In this document: piece after piece, positions 1 through 26,566 of the stretch | Layout of the letters: every line of letters starts with the position of its first letter | Numbering within the stretch: the first letter of the stretch is position 1 | Origin: Callorhinus ursinus | Lineage: Eukaryota; Chordata; Mammalia; Carnivora; Otariidae | Direction: 5' to 3' | DNA: 64,000 bases | Assembly: GCF_003265705.1 (NCBI RefSeq) | Contig: NW_020312785.1 | Coordinates: 130,832,498-130,896,497 of the forward strand | The notes under the pieces: generated by a model | The model's database searches: none | What the model was told of the DNA's origin: nothing | The model's input: the letters and a program-made list of their open reading frames with translations, nothing else | Translations under genes and position numbers: made by a program

Positions 1-180
1 GTGCAAAGACCCGGGGGCAAGTGCATGACCACTTGTTCACAGGTGGCAAAAGCCCCGTGAGGCTGGGCTGGAGTGAGCTGGGGGCGAGTGGGAAGACAGG
101 GAGCCAGAGAGTAGCGGCCAGATCTGGGAAGGCCTCACAGGCCTTTGGTCTGAGATGAGAAATCATTGGCGATGTTGAGC

Positions 181-400
181 AGTACGGTGATTTGCTCTGA
201 CTTTTGTTTTGAAGGGATCCCTATGTTCCTTTGATAAGAATAGACTGGAAGGCGGCCAGAGTGGAATGAGGGAAACCAGAGAGGAGGCTGTTGCAGTAAT
301 CCAGGCAGGTGGTGATGGTGGATCAGACCAGGAGGGTGGTGGTGGTGGCGGGACCTCCTCTCTAACTCCTAACAGTTCTTTGGAGGGAGGATGTGACATT
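181..400 (+). repeat. Old interspersed repeat, family not assigned
   Basis: AGACTGGAAGGCGGCCAGAG and GCTGTTGCAGTAATCCAGGC belong to a familiar ancient mammalian repeat. Other parts of the same repeat appear at 6945-7440, 11175-11500 and 31075-31950. I do not name the family with certainty. Confidence 0.5.
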
Positions 401-1674
401 GTCAGACCTAAACTCTCTCAGCTATGACTGTTCATCAGTCCGAATTCTTCCTGCTATGAGCGAGAGGAACCCAAACTCAAATCAACTTAGACTTTTTCCA
501 GAAGGTCATGGTGTGGATCAGGCATGGCTGGATCCAGCATTTCAGTATCATCAGGAAAGAACCACTCTCCCTCTCTCTTTCCATGACTCACCTCAGCTTT
601 CCTTTGAGTTGGCTTCATTTTTAAGAAGGCCTTCTCCACCTGGTAGCCCTGGAAAACTCCTGGCAGCCCACACTGATGGCTTTGCTTCTCCAGTTGTTCC
701 GTCCAAAGTCTCAGACGTGAGCTTCACGGGCCTGCTGTCAGGCACCTGCTCTTTTCGGAACCGATCTCTATGGCCAGGAGGAGGGCCTGCTGTGATTAAG
801 CAGACCAGAGTCAAGTGTCCTCCCTGCATTCAAGGGAGTTAGGCAGCCCTGCCCAAACCCCAAGGGCTCAGAGGGAGGGAGGTGCAGTCCTCCAAAGGAC
901 TCCAGAGGCAGGAGAGAAGGGTGGCAAAAAGGCAAGAATACAAGGTAGTCATTCAGCTGCATTCACACCAGAGATTCTGCTCTGGAGATTAGAGAAAGAG
1001 AAAAAAGAAAACAAAAACCCCCACAAAAACCACTTTCTTGGGTATGTTGTAGTCTGGTCCTCGCCAAAAGCTGAGACCTTCAGTAATTTCTGGCAAGTTC
1101 GTAGTGGCGTCCTATTTCCTGTGTGTACTGTGAGCATTCCCCTTCCTGATTAAATGAGGAAAGCTAGTTTGAGGCTTGTAATGGGCCGTGGAGTGGGGAC
1201 CCAGATGGGGACTTTGCTGGCCATGCTCCCTCTGCTCGTGGGGACAGAGGAGAAGATGGCCCCTGCTGTTGTCGGAACCCTGTGGCGGTGCCGTGGGCAA
1301 GTAGGGGTGCTGAGGAAAGAGATCCAACACTGACTAAATAAACCCCTAGAACACACCAGGCACCATTTGTACCCTGGGATCTCACTTCATCTCCCCCGCA
1401 GCCTTTGAGGGCAGGTGGCACATATCCCTCTTTACAAATGGGGAGACTGAGGCATTGCTTACTGGAGGGCACCCCTGTCAGCTGGGGATCAGGTCGACCT
1501 GGGATCCACTTGCAGCCCCTCGATGGCAAGTTAGCTCACGTCTCTCTGAGATGGGCTTTCCGCGTCTTAGGATGCGGCTAAGAGCACGCCCCGTCTTGGC
1601 TGGGTGGGGCTGGGTGAGGTCCGGAGCCGGCCGGGATAGGGCCTGCCGTGGCAAGTCCCAGACAGCAGCAGGCG

Positions 1675-1840
1675 CTTTCTCTGCCAGGCTGTCAGCTCGC
1701 CAGGGCTGGAAGCGTGTCTGGTGTGCTCGGCTGTCACACCCCAGCCCCTGGCTGCGTGCTCACGGGTCAGGAACCCTTCATGGAACAGAGGGAGGGAGGA
1801 GAGAGGCGGCGAATGAGTGAGTGAATGAATGAATGCAAAT
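1675..1840 (+). repeat. L2-like fragment
   Basis: Ends GAATGAGTGAGTGAATGAAT, the usual L2 3' tail form, after sequence that only weakly resembles the rest of the L2 3' end. Confidence 0.35.
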
Positions 1841-2159
1841 GGATGAGGGGATCCGGCCACTAGGTGGCAGCAGGTGGACTGAAATCTGCTAATGTCACAG
1901 GGGTGCCGAGGAAGGGTTCCCCCTGATTGATTCTCTGGCTCCCAGAAGCTAAGGGCTCCTGCGGCAACCCGGGCTTCGGGGTCCAGGGTAAAAGCCGCTG
2001 ACCGGCGAGAGGGCCGGGCCCTCCCTGGAGGAGCGGCTGTGTTCGCCCCGCAGCGGGCTGCGTCATCACGCTGCCCGTGTCCCAGGGCCGCCCGGCGTTG
2101 GGGCCAGAGGCGCCCGAGAAGCATGCATGTGACCATCCCAGCTCTCGGGTCGCCTAGAG

Positions 2160-3420
2160 ACTCCGTATTCCATGCTGTCATTGTAACCTTTTGTTTTCAT
2201 TCACACTGTCCCTTTCTTACCCTTTATCTTTGCTATGAACAATTGTGAACGTAATGTGGAAGCAGAGAGAATAGACTAGCGAACACCAGGATCGCTCCCC
2301 ACCGGTCTTGTTTCTTCCTCCCGCCACTATCACATTCTCTCCCCATCATATATTCTTTGGAAGTAAATTACAGATGTGTTATTTGGCCTGTAAATATGTT
2401 GATGTTCTCAATGAATGATAGGAACTTCTGCCAACACTGAGAACAGCAATGTTTTCATATCAGAAAATTTACGTCTCAAACACCTTAATATGTCACATAC
2501 CCACTTCTCTCACGTGTGTCAGTTTCTTTAGTTTATTTGAATCAGAATTCAGATAAGGTCTACACCTTGTAATTGTAAGTCTCCTATTTTTTTTTAAGTC
2601 CCCTCCTGTGCCTCTGTCCCTACTGATCTCTTTCTCCCTATAGTTTTGCTATTTTCAGAATGTCCTATAAATTGGGTCGTTCTGTGTGCAGGCTTTCGTG
2701 TCTGCCACCTTTTACTTGGCGTGATGCTTCTGAGGCTCATCCGTGTTGCGGGCTGTGTCTGTGATCCCTTTGCTGTTACCCTTGGCCAGCATTTCATTGT
2801 ACAGGGTGCCACGGATTTATCCATTTACAGGTTAATAAGCATCTAGGTTGAGTTGCTTTTAAGTCTATAGGTTTCTCTTTCCATTTCTTGTTATCCCCTT
2901 GCAATGTATTTGTCGAAGAGCCCAATTCATTGGTTTGATGGAGGCTCTAGCCTTCTGGATGGTGACAGTTGCATCCCTCGTGGTGTAGCTTACCACATTC
3001 CTCTGTCTCCTGGATTTCCTGCAGTTCGATCTAGAGGCCCACTCTCATTCTGCTTTGACCATTTCATAGGTGGGTGTGCTGTGATTCCATGACATTGCCT
3101 CTTTTTAAGATTTTAGCAACCACTGATGGTCAGTGCCTAGAGCCAGTAATTCATCAGGGCTCTAATATGGTGACTCCTTTTATGGTGACGCCATCATTTC
3201 TTCACGTATTAGCTGGAATAATCATATAAAGAGAAACCCCCTTTATCTGCTATTTGACAATCCAATGGTTCAGGAATATGATATTGAGCATTTTTGAAAG
3301 AATCCAAGCTAATCATCCAGCCACCCCAATAGGAAGCTCCCTGGTCATTTTCAGAGAAAATGCACCGAGTTCCTCATCTTCTGTCAAGCTTTTCAGAAAC
3401 TACCCCTGACAGTGTTTTCT
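2160..3420 (-). repeat. Old L1 3' sequence, antisense
   Basis: From about 2590 to 2860 the sequence reads as the reverse complement of an old L1 3' region (ATTTTCAGAATGTCCTATAA, TTTATCCATTTACAGGTTAA). Flanking sequence to either side looks like more of the same element in degenerate form. The boundaries and subfamily (L1ME-like) are uncertain. It ends just before the RARB exon's acceptor. Confidence 0.5.
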
Positions 3421-3431
3421 CTCCCTCTTAG

Positions 3432-18465
<15,034 letters not shown>

Positions 18466-19747
18466 GACACTTTCCAGCTACTTCAAACATTCCCCAGTAC
18501 CTTCAGTTCCAGGATTTAAAACGCAAGGAAAAAAAAAAAAAAACATTTTTACTGCTGCTTAGTTTTTGGACTGAAAATATATTAAAACTCAAGAAGGACC
18601 AAGAAGTTTTCATATGTATCAATATATACTCCTCACTCTCTAACTTACCTAGAAATACAGACTTTTTCAATTCTAAAAATCAGCCATTTCATGCAACCAG
18701 AAACTAGTTAAAAGCTTCTATTTTCCTCTTTGAACACTCAAGATTGCATGGCAAAGACCCAGTCGAAACGATTTACCCTGGTTAAGTTTCTAAAGACTTT
18801 GTACATACAGAAGTATGGCTCTGTTCTTTCTATACTGTATGTTTGGTGCTTTCCTTTTGCCTTGCATACTCAGAATAACCAAGACACCAAGGTTGTGAAA
18901 CAGACTACTGTTATGTGTCCGGCTAAGAAAGGCTAAAAAAAATAACTGTCTTGCTTTCACAGAGCAATCAGGACATCAAGGTAAGGAAAGGGGACTGTTG
19001 TACAGTATGACAAGATAAAACTAGAGAGAATTCTAATTTAGTTAGTACGGAAGCCTGTCCTTGCTCTTTCTGACGCTCTCAAACTGCGTCTTCTATTTCA
19101 TGTTGCCCAGTCAAAAGATACAAATTCACTGCACTAGCAGAAGAGAATTCTGTATCAGTGTAACTGCCAGTTCAGTTAATCAAATGTCATTTGTTCAATT
19201 GTTAATGTCACTTTAACAGTGGTTTATTACTTAATGACATAACTACATGATTTTTTTTTTAAAAAGATACATTTTTACAGTAATGGTAGCCTCCAAGGCA
19301 GAAACACTTTTCAGTGTTAATAAGTTTTTTGTTTACCTATTCACAAGCCATTAGGGAAATTTCATGGGACAATTAGCAGACTGGTCTACCACCTATACCA
19401 TGTAACTCCAGTGTCTTTTCCGATGCGTGCCTGCTATGGAGGGTCTTTTCTAGCCTCCTTGATGCCCAGGGGCTAATATGAACTCCCCAAGGCATGGACA
19501 GAGAATCTGCATCCTTTGACCTTGTTCGATCACTATGAAGCAGAGTGAAAGCTGTGGTAGAGTGGTTAACAGATACAAGTGTCAGTTTCTTAGTTCTCAG
19601 TTAAGCACTAGTGGATTTTTTTTTTTTTGATATATTAGCAAGTCTGTGATGTACTTTCACTGGCTCTGTTTGTACATTGAGATTGTTTAACAATGCTTTC
19701 TATGTTCATATACTGTTTACCTTTTTCCATGGAGTCTCCTGGCAAAG

Positions 19748-19753
19748 AATAAA
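19748..19753 (+). terminator. RARB: RARB poly(A) signal AATAAA
   Basis: Canonical AATAAA in the context GGCAAAGAATAAAATATATT. It is the last such signal before the start of the oppositely transcribed TOP2B 3'UTR. A TG-rich stretch (GTGTATGGG) starts at 19771, suited to the downstream element. Confidence 0.85.
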
Positions 19754-19758
19754 ATATA

Positions 19759-19764
19759 TTTATT
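19759..19764 (-). terminator. Possible distal TOP2B poly(A) signal (AATAAA on - strand)
   Basis: TTTATT on the + strand is AATAAA on the - strand, 5 bases from the RARB signal and almost its mirror image. If TOP2B used it, the TOP2B transcript would run into the RARB 3'UTR. The nearer ATTAAA at 19836-19841 is the alternative, and usage cannot be told from sequence. Confidence 0.35.
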
Positions 19765-19814
19765 TTAAAAGTGTATGGGAGCTTTTACTACACTTTCATC
19801 TTACTTAGTAAAGA

Positions 19815-20148
19815 CACAGAGTACACAGTTCCATTTTTAATGTTTAAATTTCATTTCAAAAAGCAGGTCTGTAGTCTGCAACCATGACAATTAAAATCTG
19901 TGCTAATGCACGGCAGTCTATAACAAGTCTACAAGCCAATCAGACAGTACATGACATTTCAATGAGTAAAAAAGAGCATAAAACTGTATGTGTAAGAACA
20001 AAATGTTAAAAGGCCTACCACAATAATAAAAAACCATCAATTACATCATCACATTAAAATAAGCCAGATGTACAAAAGTCTGAGACAGAAAAGACAAAAG
20101 GACAACACAATTTATCTGTTGAAAAATGTTTCTGTGCTCTTTGGGCAC
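19815..20148 (-). other. TOP2B: TOP2B 3' untranslated region
   Basis: A/T-rich sequence after the TOP2B stop, without interspersed repeats that I could recognise. Its lower end is estimated from the ATTAAA at 19836-19841 and would move to about 19740 if the AATAAA at 19759-19764 were used. Confidence 0.65.
19836..19841 (-). terminator. TOP2B: Likely TOP2B poly(A) signal ATTAAA (- strand)
   Basis: TTTAAT on the + strand, read on the - strand as ATTAAA within TTTAAACATTAAAAATGG, about 310 bases past the TOP2B stop. ATTAAA is the commonest variant poly(A) hexamer. Its place fits a short TOP2B 3'UTR that ends just before RARB's end. Confidence 0.6.
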
Positions 20149-20316
20149 TTAATTAAACATTGCAAAATCAACATCTTCTTCTTCATCAGACTCTGCAAAA
20201 TATTTTACTTCTTTCCTAGCCCTACCGGTCCGTGGCAGAGAAGGTGGTTCAGAAGTGAAGTCTGATGGGAAGATGTCCACATCTGAATCCTGATCAAAAG
20301 ATGTTTTCTTCGGTTT
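20149..20316 (-). CDS. TOP2B: TOP2B exon 34 of 34 (terminal; residues 1564-1618)
   Basis: 168 coding bases including the TAA stop (20149-20151). Encodes [36 protein letters not shown] and the acidic end [15 protein letters not shown]. The acceptor is TGTCTAG. The end matches the known TOP2B terminus. Confidence 0.96.
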   Translation of the reverse strand, partial: KPKKTSFDQDSDVDIFPSDFTSEPPSLPRTGRARKEVKYFAESDEEEDVDFAMFN

Positions 20317-23300
20317 CTAGACAGGTTTAAAAAAAAAAAAAGATTTAAAACCTCAAAGTTAAAAAAAGAAAAAGACTAGTGTTAAAATGAATTATTATTC
20401 CTTACACTTCACTTACATTTGAGAAATATTGCAAATAATGAGGTTACTAAAATCAAAACTGTAATGCTGACTTAAGTCTAAGACCAGTTATCTAATCCTT
20501 TTTCCCCTTTATAAAAATGAGTAAGTCTACTAATCTGCCACCTTGGTGATCTCCTATTTTTTCTGAACTTCTATATTGCCAAACAAATATGTACAGTGTC
20601 CACACTAGTAAAAAATTATTTGTAAGTACCTATCAATTCATGAAAGGAAAACAAGACTTAGGCACAGCATGGAGTACACACGGTGTTTATAAAAATGCAG
20701 GGAAGAGTCATCAAGATGGACCAGAGGCATGGAAGATGACTGGATGGAAAAAGGTCAAGGTGGAGAGCAGCGGAAAGCTAAAAATCTCAATGTTTGTATT
20801 TTTATAAAGTTCTAATAGGGAGAGAGAGAAAAAAGAGGGACATTTGAGGTTTTTCTTTTACCATAAGACTGAAAATTAGCCATAGTCAAATGAATTCAAG
20901 TTAAAAGAGAAAAATCAGCCCTGGCCAAATAAATCCAAGTTAAAAAGAAATAGTCTTTATTTGGTATGAAAAATAATATTTCAGACAGGTAGCATATAGC
21001 TTCTATGGCTCATTGGATGAAATGGAATACTCTTAATCAAGTAGGCTAATTTATGCCGTACTTTTATCCAAGAAATAGTCCTGATTGTATGGATTTTATA
21101 ATTCTTTAACCATATACAAAGCCCCCCTATGCATAAGATAGGCTAGGTTTAAAGCTGTTAAAAGACATTATAGTAATAAGCCAACTAAGCCAGTTATAGA
21201 TCATAAAACAATGCATTAAAAAGATGTTCCTAATTACCTTGCTTGTTGTTTTGGATGTTTTCCTGCCAGGGTTATAATCACCTTCATTTTCAGAGCCAGA
21301 TGCTTTCCTTTTCTTTGCCCCTCGGCCTTTACCTTAAAATGATACAAAGGTTTGTTTTTTTCTCTCCCAAGGTTAAGTGCGATATAAAAAATAAATGCCA
21401 CAACATTATATTTCACTTCTTTGCCATGCCCCAATCAGTACTGCAATCCTGGTCTCTAAATATAAATGAGAGAAAAATGTTTTGGCAGCATCATTTCAGT
21501 TCCGGGACTGATATGACTAAAAAGTATTTCACAGATACATTTAAAACTAGCTGGAAGGTCCTGGTGACAAACTTTAATGACCAAGCCCATGATACACAAG
21601 AGAAAACACTGGCATTATGAACATGTAGTCCTTGGGCCTGAAAAGAAAATGTCTTCAAAGAGTGCTTTTTAAATTGTATGTGATGAAAAAAAAAATTTAG
21701 TTTCTAATTTGTCAGACTAGTACCTTTAAAAATATAAAATGAATCACTAGAAAAGTAATACATATTAGTACAAATTATATGTTTGAATGTGTACTCAAAA
21801 TTTTACCTATCACACATTAGTAACAACCATTTTAAGTAGCACAGTCTTAGAATAAACCCCCAGTATTAATCATGTAATAATCTGTCAAACTCATATTCCT
21901 TCTCAGACTTAGAAGCTCCACATGCAGTTTTTGTTTTGTTGTTGTTTTGCCATCTACCTAACCTCTTACTCTCATTGGAGGAGGAAGGGCAAAAGTAACA
22001 TGCAAATGGTGACAAAATATTCTCCATCCTATAGTGATGCCAGATGCCAGTGAAACAATGGAACTAAAGTGCAATTCTAAATTTTAAAAATTCCTTAAGA
22101 GCTATGACTAACCAGACTGTATTAGTAAAGACAGCCTAAATGATCTTGGGATGTTTATCAAATGAGTCAATGAAATGGCACTTGTGAATTTATAAAAGTT
22201 CCCAACCATGCATACCATACAGATTGACCTCCTCAGCGACTCTTTCTTTTTTGCCCCTATTCTCCCTTGTTTCCATGTAGGTCTCTAGCTCCTCATCCCA
22301 ACCACCACTTTAAGACATGAACACATTGACGGTAATATCTGTCGGCTGGATAAAAGGTTGAGCAATGACCCTTAAAATAACGTCTTACACATATATTTTA
22401 AAAAGCACCTTTGAGGACTTTCTAGATTCTGGAGGCAAAGAAGGGGTGCCAGGGAGAACTGATGCTGGTGCCCTTACAGGTCCCTTAGTACAGTGATTCC
22501 ATTTCCTAGATGAGCAAAAAGCTCCAGTCTAAGAGTCCTAGCTCCAATGAGAGTCACTCTCTGGTTGGTGAGGAGCCCTCATCTGACTCTTTTTTTTTTT
22601 AAAGATTTTATTTATTTATTTGAGAGAGAGAGAATGAGAGACAGAGAGCACGAGAGGGAAGAGGGTCAGAGGGAGAAGCAGACTCCCTGCTGAGCAGGGA
22701 GCCCGATGTGGGACTCGATCCCGGGACTCCAGGATCATGACCCGAGCCGAAGGCAGTCGCTGAACCAACTGAGCCACCCAGGCGCCCCCTCATCTGACTC
22801 TTTCATAAACTACTTCCAGTGAATCTGGGGCAGGGGGTCTTTGAACCATTCTTAGGTGTGCAAGTTGCTTACTTAACCTCTTTGAGTCTCAATTCCCTGA
22901 TTTATAAAACAAAGTGCTAGACTTCCTCTGGACTCTAATTCAGCACTGATTCTTAGACACACTGCTTACTGAGGTGCAAAGCAATTTAAAACAAAACAGG
23001 ATACAGTCTCTCTAAATTCAGTGAGTAGAAGAGACTTTTTTCCACATGGCATACATTAGGTTAACATAATCCTTACCTTTTGGGGGTGTAGTCTTCTTTG
23101 GAATGCCAAATTCTGAATCTGAGTCAGAGTTGATAGGCTCTACTTTCTTCTGTTTAGGAGCTCTCTTGGGCTTAGCAGTTGTATCTGAAGACGGTTTTCC
23201 TATTAAGCAAATTTCCATTTTATAAATCAATGTAATATACTTACCAACAAACCGCACTCAAGTGAATCCTAATTCCTTACTGCTGATATGAAACTGAGTA

Positions 23301-26300
23301 GCCTTAAATGACAAAATGGTTTCTTTCACTTGGTGCCAGTGTAAAGGCAAACAATTTCTCATAGATGACAAAATACTTTTTATTTAATCATGAATAATTT
23401 GCCTTCTGATATTTCAAGTGAGATTATTTTAAACAAAGGCCATTAAAGTAACTTTAGTGAAGTGAGCAGTAACTTTTAAAAAGCACTCGTCATGACAAAA
23501 AAGTAACATATTTGACATTAATTATAACTCAAGTATAACCACATGTTAAGTCCTAACTTCTAACAGAGAAAAAAAAAAACACATTTTTATGGGACCCTCA
23601 AATACCATGAATAGAAGCTGATTCACTTCCATCCAAAAGTTGAAATCCAGACATGGCACTTTTATATGGAAAGAAACGAAGATTCCAGGTAAGTACACAA
23701 TAGATCCAAAGGCCTTTGTTTTTATGAATTTTGTTTTTAAAATAGACCTGGTTTTTCAGATTTACAGTCTATGTGAAAACTGTGATAAATCAGTCTTGTG
23801 TGATTAGTAAAACCTACTTTGGGGAAAAAAAAAAAAAGCATTAAATTAACCAGACTTTTTCTATTACCAAAAAAACAGAACAGGCTAATTATATGGAAAA
23901 TGTATTCCCAGGCCCAATTTGAGGTGCTAGGGTGAAGGCCCCTCATTAGAACAGCAAGTGGTAGTGGTAGCCACAGATTTTGTGGCTTTTTCCCCAAGTC
24001 CTTATGACTAAATGTACCACCAGAGCCACATGGCAGGCAGTTCCTAACGCGAGTATAGGTTGATGCAGCTGTGTGTTCTAGGAACCACCTTTTTTCTTCA
24101 GTAGAGTTTGCAGGCTTGTAGTGTTAGGTGGCACTTAAAACTCTACCACGCAAATGCCCAAGTCAGATATCTGAGTGCTATGAGATTTTTCGCTATAAAC
24201 TACTGGAGCTACAGAATTTAACTTGTATAGTAATATATGTAATTTGAAGTTAACAGAGATGACCTCACGGAGAGGATGCATCCTCTCGAAATGGTATTTT
24301 GTGGGAACTGTAGTTTTGGAAGAGCCTAGAGGAAGACTGAGGGCTTCAACTATTTCACACAGGGATCACCTACGCAAGTGACACAAGGCTAGTTTAACTA
24401 CTGGTTAAACAAGCAAATAGGACAGTTGGTGTGGTATGCTAGCGTTTTAGTTAATACTCCACTCTAACTCATGACATTAAAGAGGAGTGAGGAGCGTGAT
24501 GAAGGAAATAGGTTGATATGTTCAAACAGGTGATACAGCTCCCAGGTTTTCAGGGTGGTTATAAAGCGCTCACATGAAGACAACTTAAAAAAAGATGCAT
24601 AAAGGGAAACTAGGGCCTGTCTCAGTTTGAGTTCCCCAGAAGCAGATCCCACCTGATCCCAAAGCAAAGACTCAAGTACAAGTACTTATTTGGGAGGTGA
24701 AAAAAAAAGTACAAAAACGAGACGTGAAGAGAAACCTGTCATCACTCTGAGGGCTTATCTCTGAGCTTCTCTCTTAACATGAGCAACCCCTGAGTCACTG
24801 TAAAATACACACCCCAGAGTTAGCCTACCTGAGCGGCAAGAGCACTAATATATTTGCAAACCAGCTTTTCTCAATCACTGATAAAGGGTGGCTGGGGTGG
24901 GGAAATACGAACATTTCAACATAGTAACAAAAAGTCAGTCCTGAGGCAAAGAAATATAAACACTGGCTAATATGTACTGAAGTGGTATGGGCAGGGCACC
25001 TGATGTGTTGGCCAGAGAAGCTCCTGTAGTTAATTTCTTACCATGGTCCTAGTGCATTCAAAGTTAAGTAGGGATTTTTGTTGTTGTTCTGCTACATCTA
25101 ATACATGTGTGTCTACAATGGTATTGTCTGTTTTACATTTGTAAGGTGCTGAAAAGATTGTCCACACTGATGTTTATTTACTTGCTATGCAAGGAACACT
25201 TACCTTTTAAACACGAAGCACTAATACTGACCTTCCAAAATACCAAGACTATGTACCTTGGTGTTAATAACAGATTCAAGAATTAAGTGAAATCAACTTA
25301 GATTTATGGACAACCTAAGGTTATGGATAAGAAAGAAGCTACATGACACAAAGAGAACCTCAAATGAACTAACCAATCATTCCAAATGAGGCGTTAAGAT
25401 AGGACCTACATAGATAACACAATCAGGCAAGACAAAATTTTTATCTATTTTACAACCTAACAACTATAGGAGACCTTATTAGAAGGTCTATTAGAAAGAC
25501 CTTTTCTAGACCTTATTAGAAAGCTATCTTTAGTATCATGTATGGGATTATTTTATAATTACAACAGCTTTAAGAATGAGATCTTATACACCTTTTAGTA
25601 ATTACCTCATATGGTTAGAAAACAAGAGGGATTCTCTCTATACGCGTTTATACTATTTTCTACTGAAGTCCAAGTGCAAGCAGTTTCGAATTATATTAAA
25701 TTTCCTTTAATATCAACTATATATCGTTTATGCAACGCTTAACAACACCAAATAAGTACATACCCTTTTTAGCAGCTACTGTTTTACTTGGAACCTTATC
25801 TGTTTGTTTCAGACCAAACGATGGTGAAAAAACAGAGGCAGAATCTTCTTCATTACTGTCAAATTTAGCTGAATCTAAAAAGTACAAAGTTTTTCAGTGA
25901 AGAGATTCTATAAGGACCACTTAATAGTTAAACTTTGATTCTTTACTGATGACTTGTCTTTAGCTAGATAATTGATCTTATGAATTTCTACTTTGTGATC
26001 ATATAGTCCATAATAACAGCTGAAAACAAAAGATGTACAATGTTATATTTCAAAAATGTTAACTCCGTTGGTAAAACAATATAGAAATGCATAGAGTAAT
26101 GAAAATTCTTAATAGTCCCAAATGTTCATCATTTAAAACATAATTGACCAACTCAAAAATACTGATTTTAAAATGGAATATTAAAAAGTTCTCACTGTGA
26201 TTATTTTAGTATCTACACATCTAATGCTATTAACCATTTCAGGAGTATCAGTAATAATGTTCAAATCTAAGAGAATAGTTAACTTCTTTTAAAAACCGAT

Positions 26301-26524
26301 TTTAAATCATTGAAGGTCAATTTAAAAGGCAGGTAGGCTTACCTTCAGTTTACTTTTACACTCAATTAATCAATCAATTTCTCCCTCCCTCCCTCCCTCT
26401 GTCAAACCCAAACAGGAACTCTTAAAATGTCTACTTGGATGTGATAGTTTTATATAAATGTTTTGACAACCTGTCAAAAATGCCTATCTATATTCACAGA
26501 ACATATACCAGATCTATGTCTGTC

Positions 26525-26566
<42 letters not shown>

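Larger units (their letters stand above)
1..3431 (+). other. RARB intron sequence upstream of the first visible exon
   Basis: No exon of RARB and no other gene is visible here. It is G+C-rich and made largely of old repeats: an old fragment at about 181-400, a weak L2-like piece at about 1675-1840, and antisense old L1 from about 2160 to 3420. The DNA-binding-domain exons must lie further upstream. Confidence 0.7.
18466..19770 (+). other. RARB: RARB 3' untranslated region
   Basis: About 1.3 kb between the RARB stop and the poly(A) signal. It is A/T-rich and I saw no interspersed repeat in it, unlike the introns around it, which fits a constrained 3'UTR. Short A and T homopolymers occur at about 18529-18544 and 19250-19265. 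The exact cleavage site is inferred (about 15-25 bases after AATAAA). Confidence 0.8.

Noticed and set aside
1..3431. Possible RARB exons for the DNA-binding domain or hinge in the first 3.4 kb
   Set aside because: I looked for the zinc-finger exons and the [21 protein letters not shown] exon and did not find them. This part is intron with old repeats.
19815..20148. Possible extra coding exon or alternate end between TOP2B stop and RARB end
   Set aside because: The stop at 20149-20151 fits the known terminus (VDFAMFN) and the rest is A/T-rich non-coding sequence with poly(A) signals.
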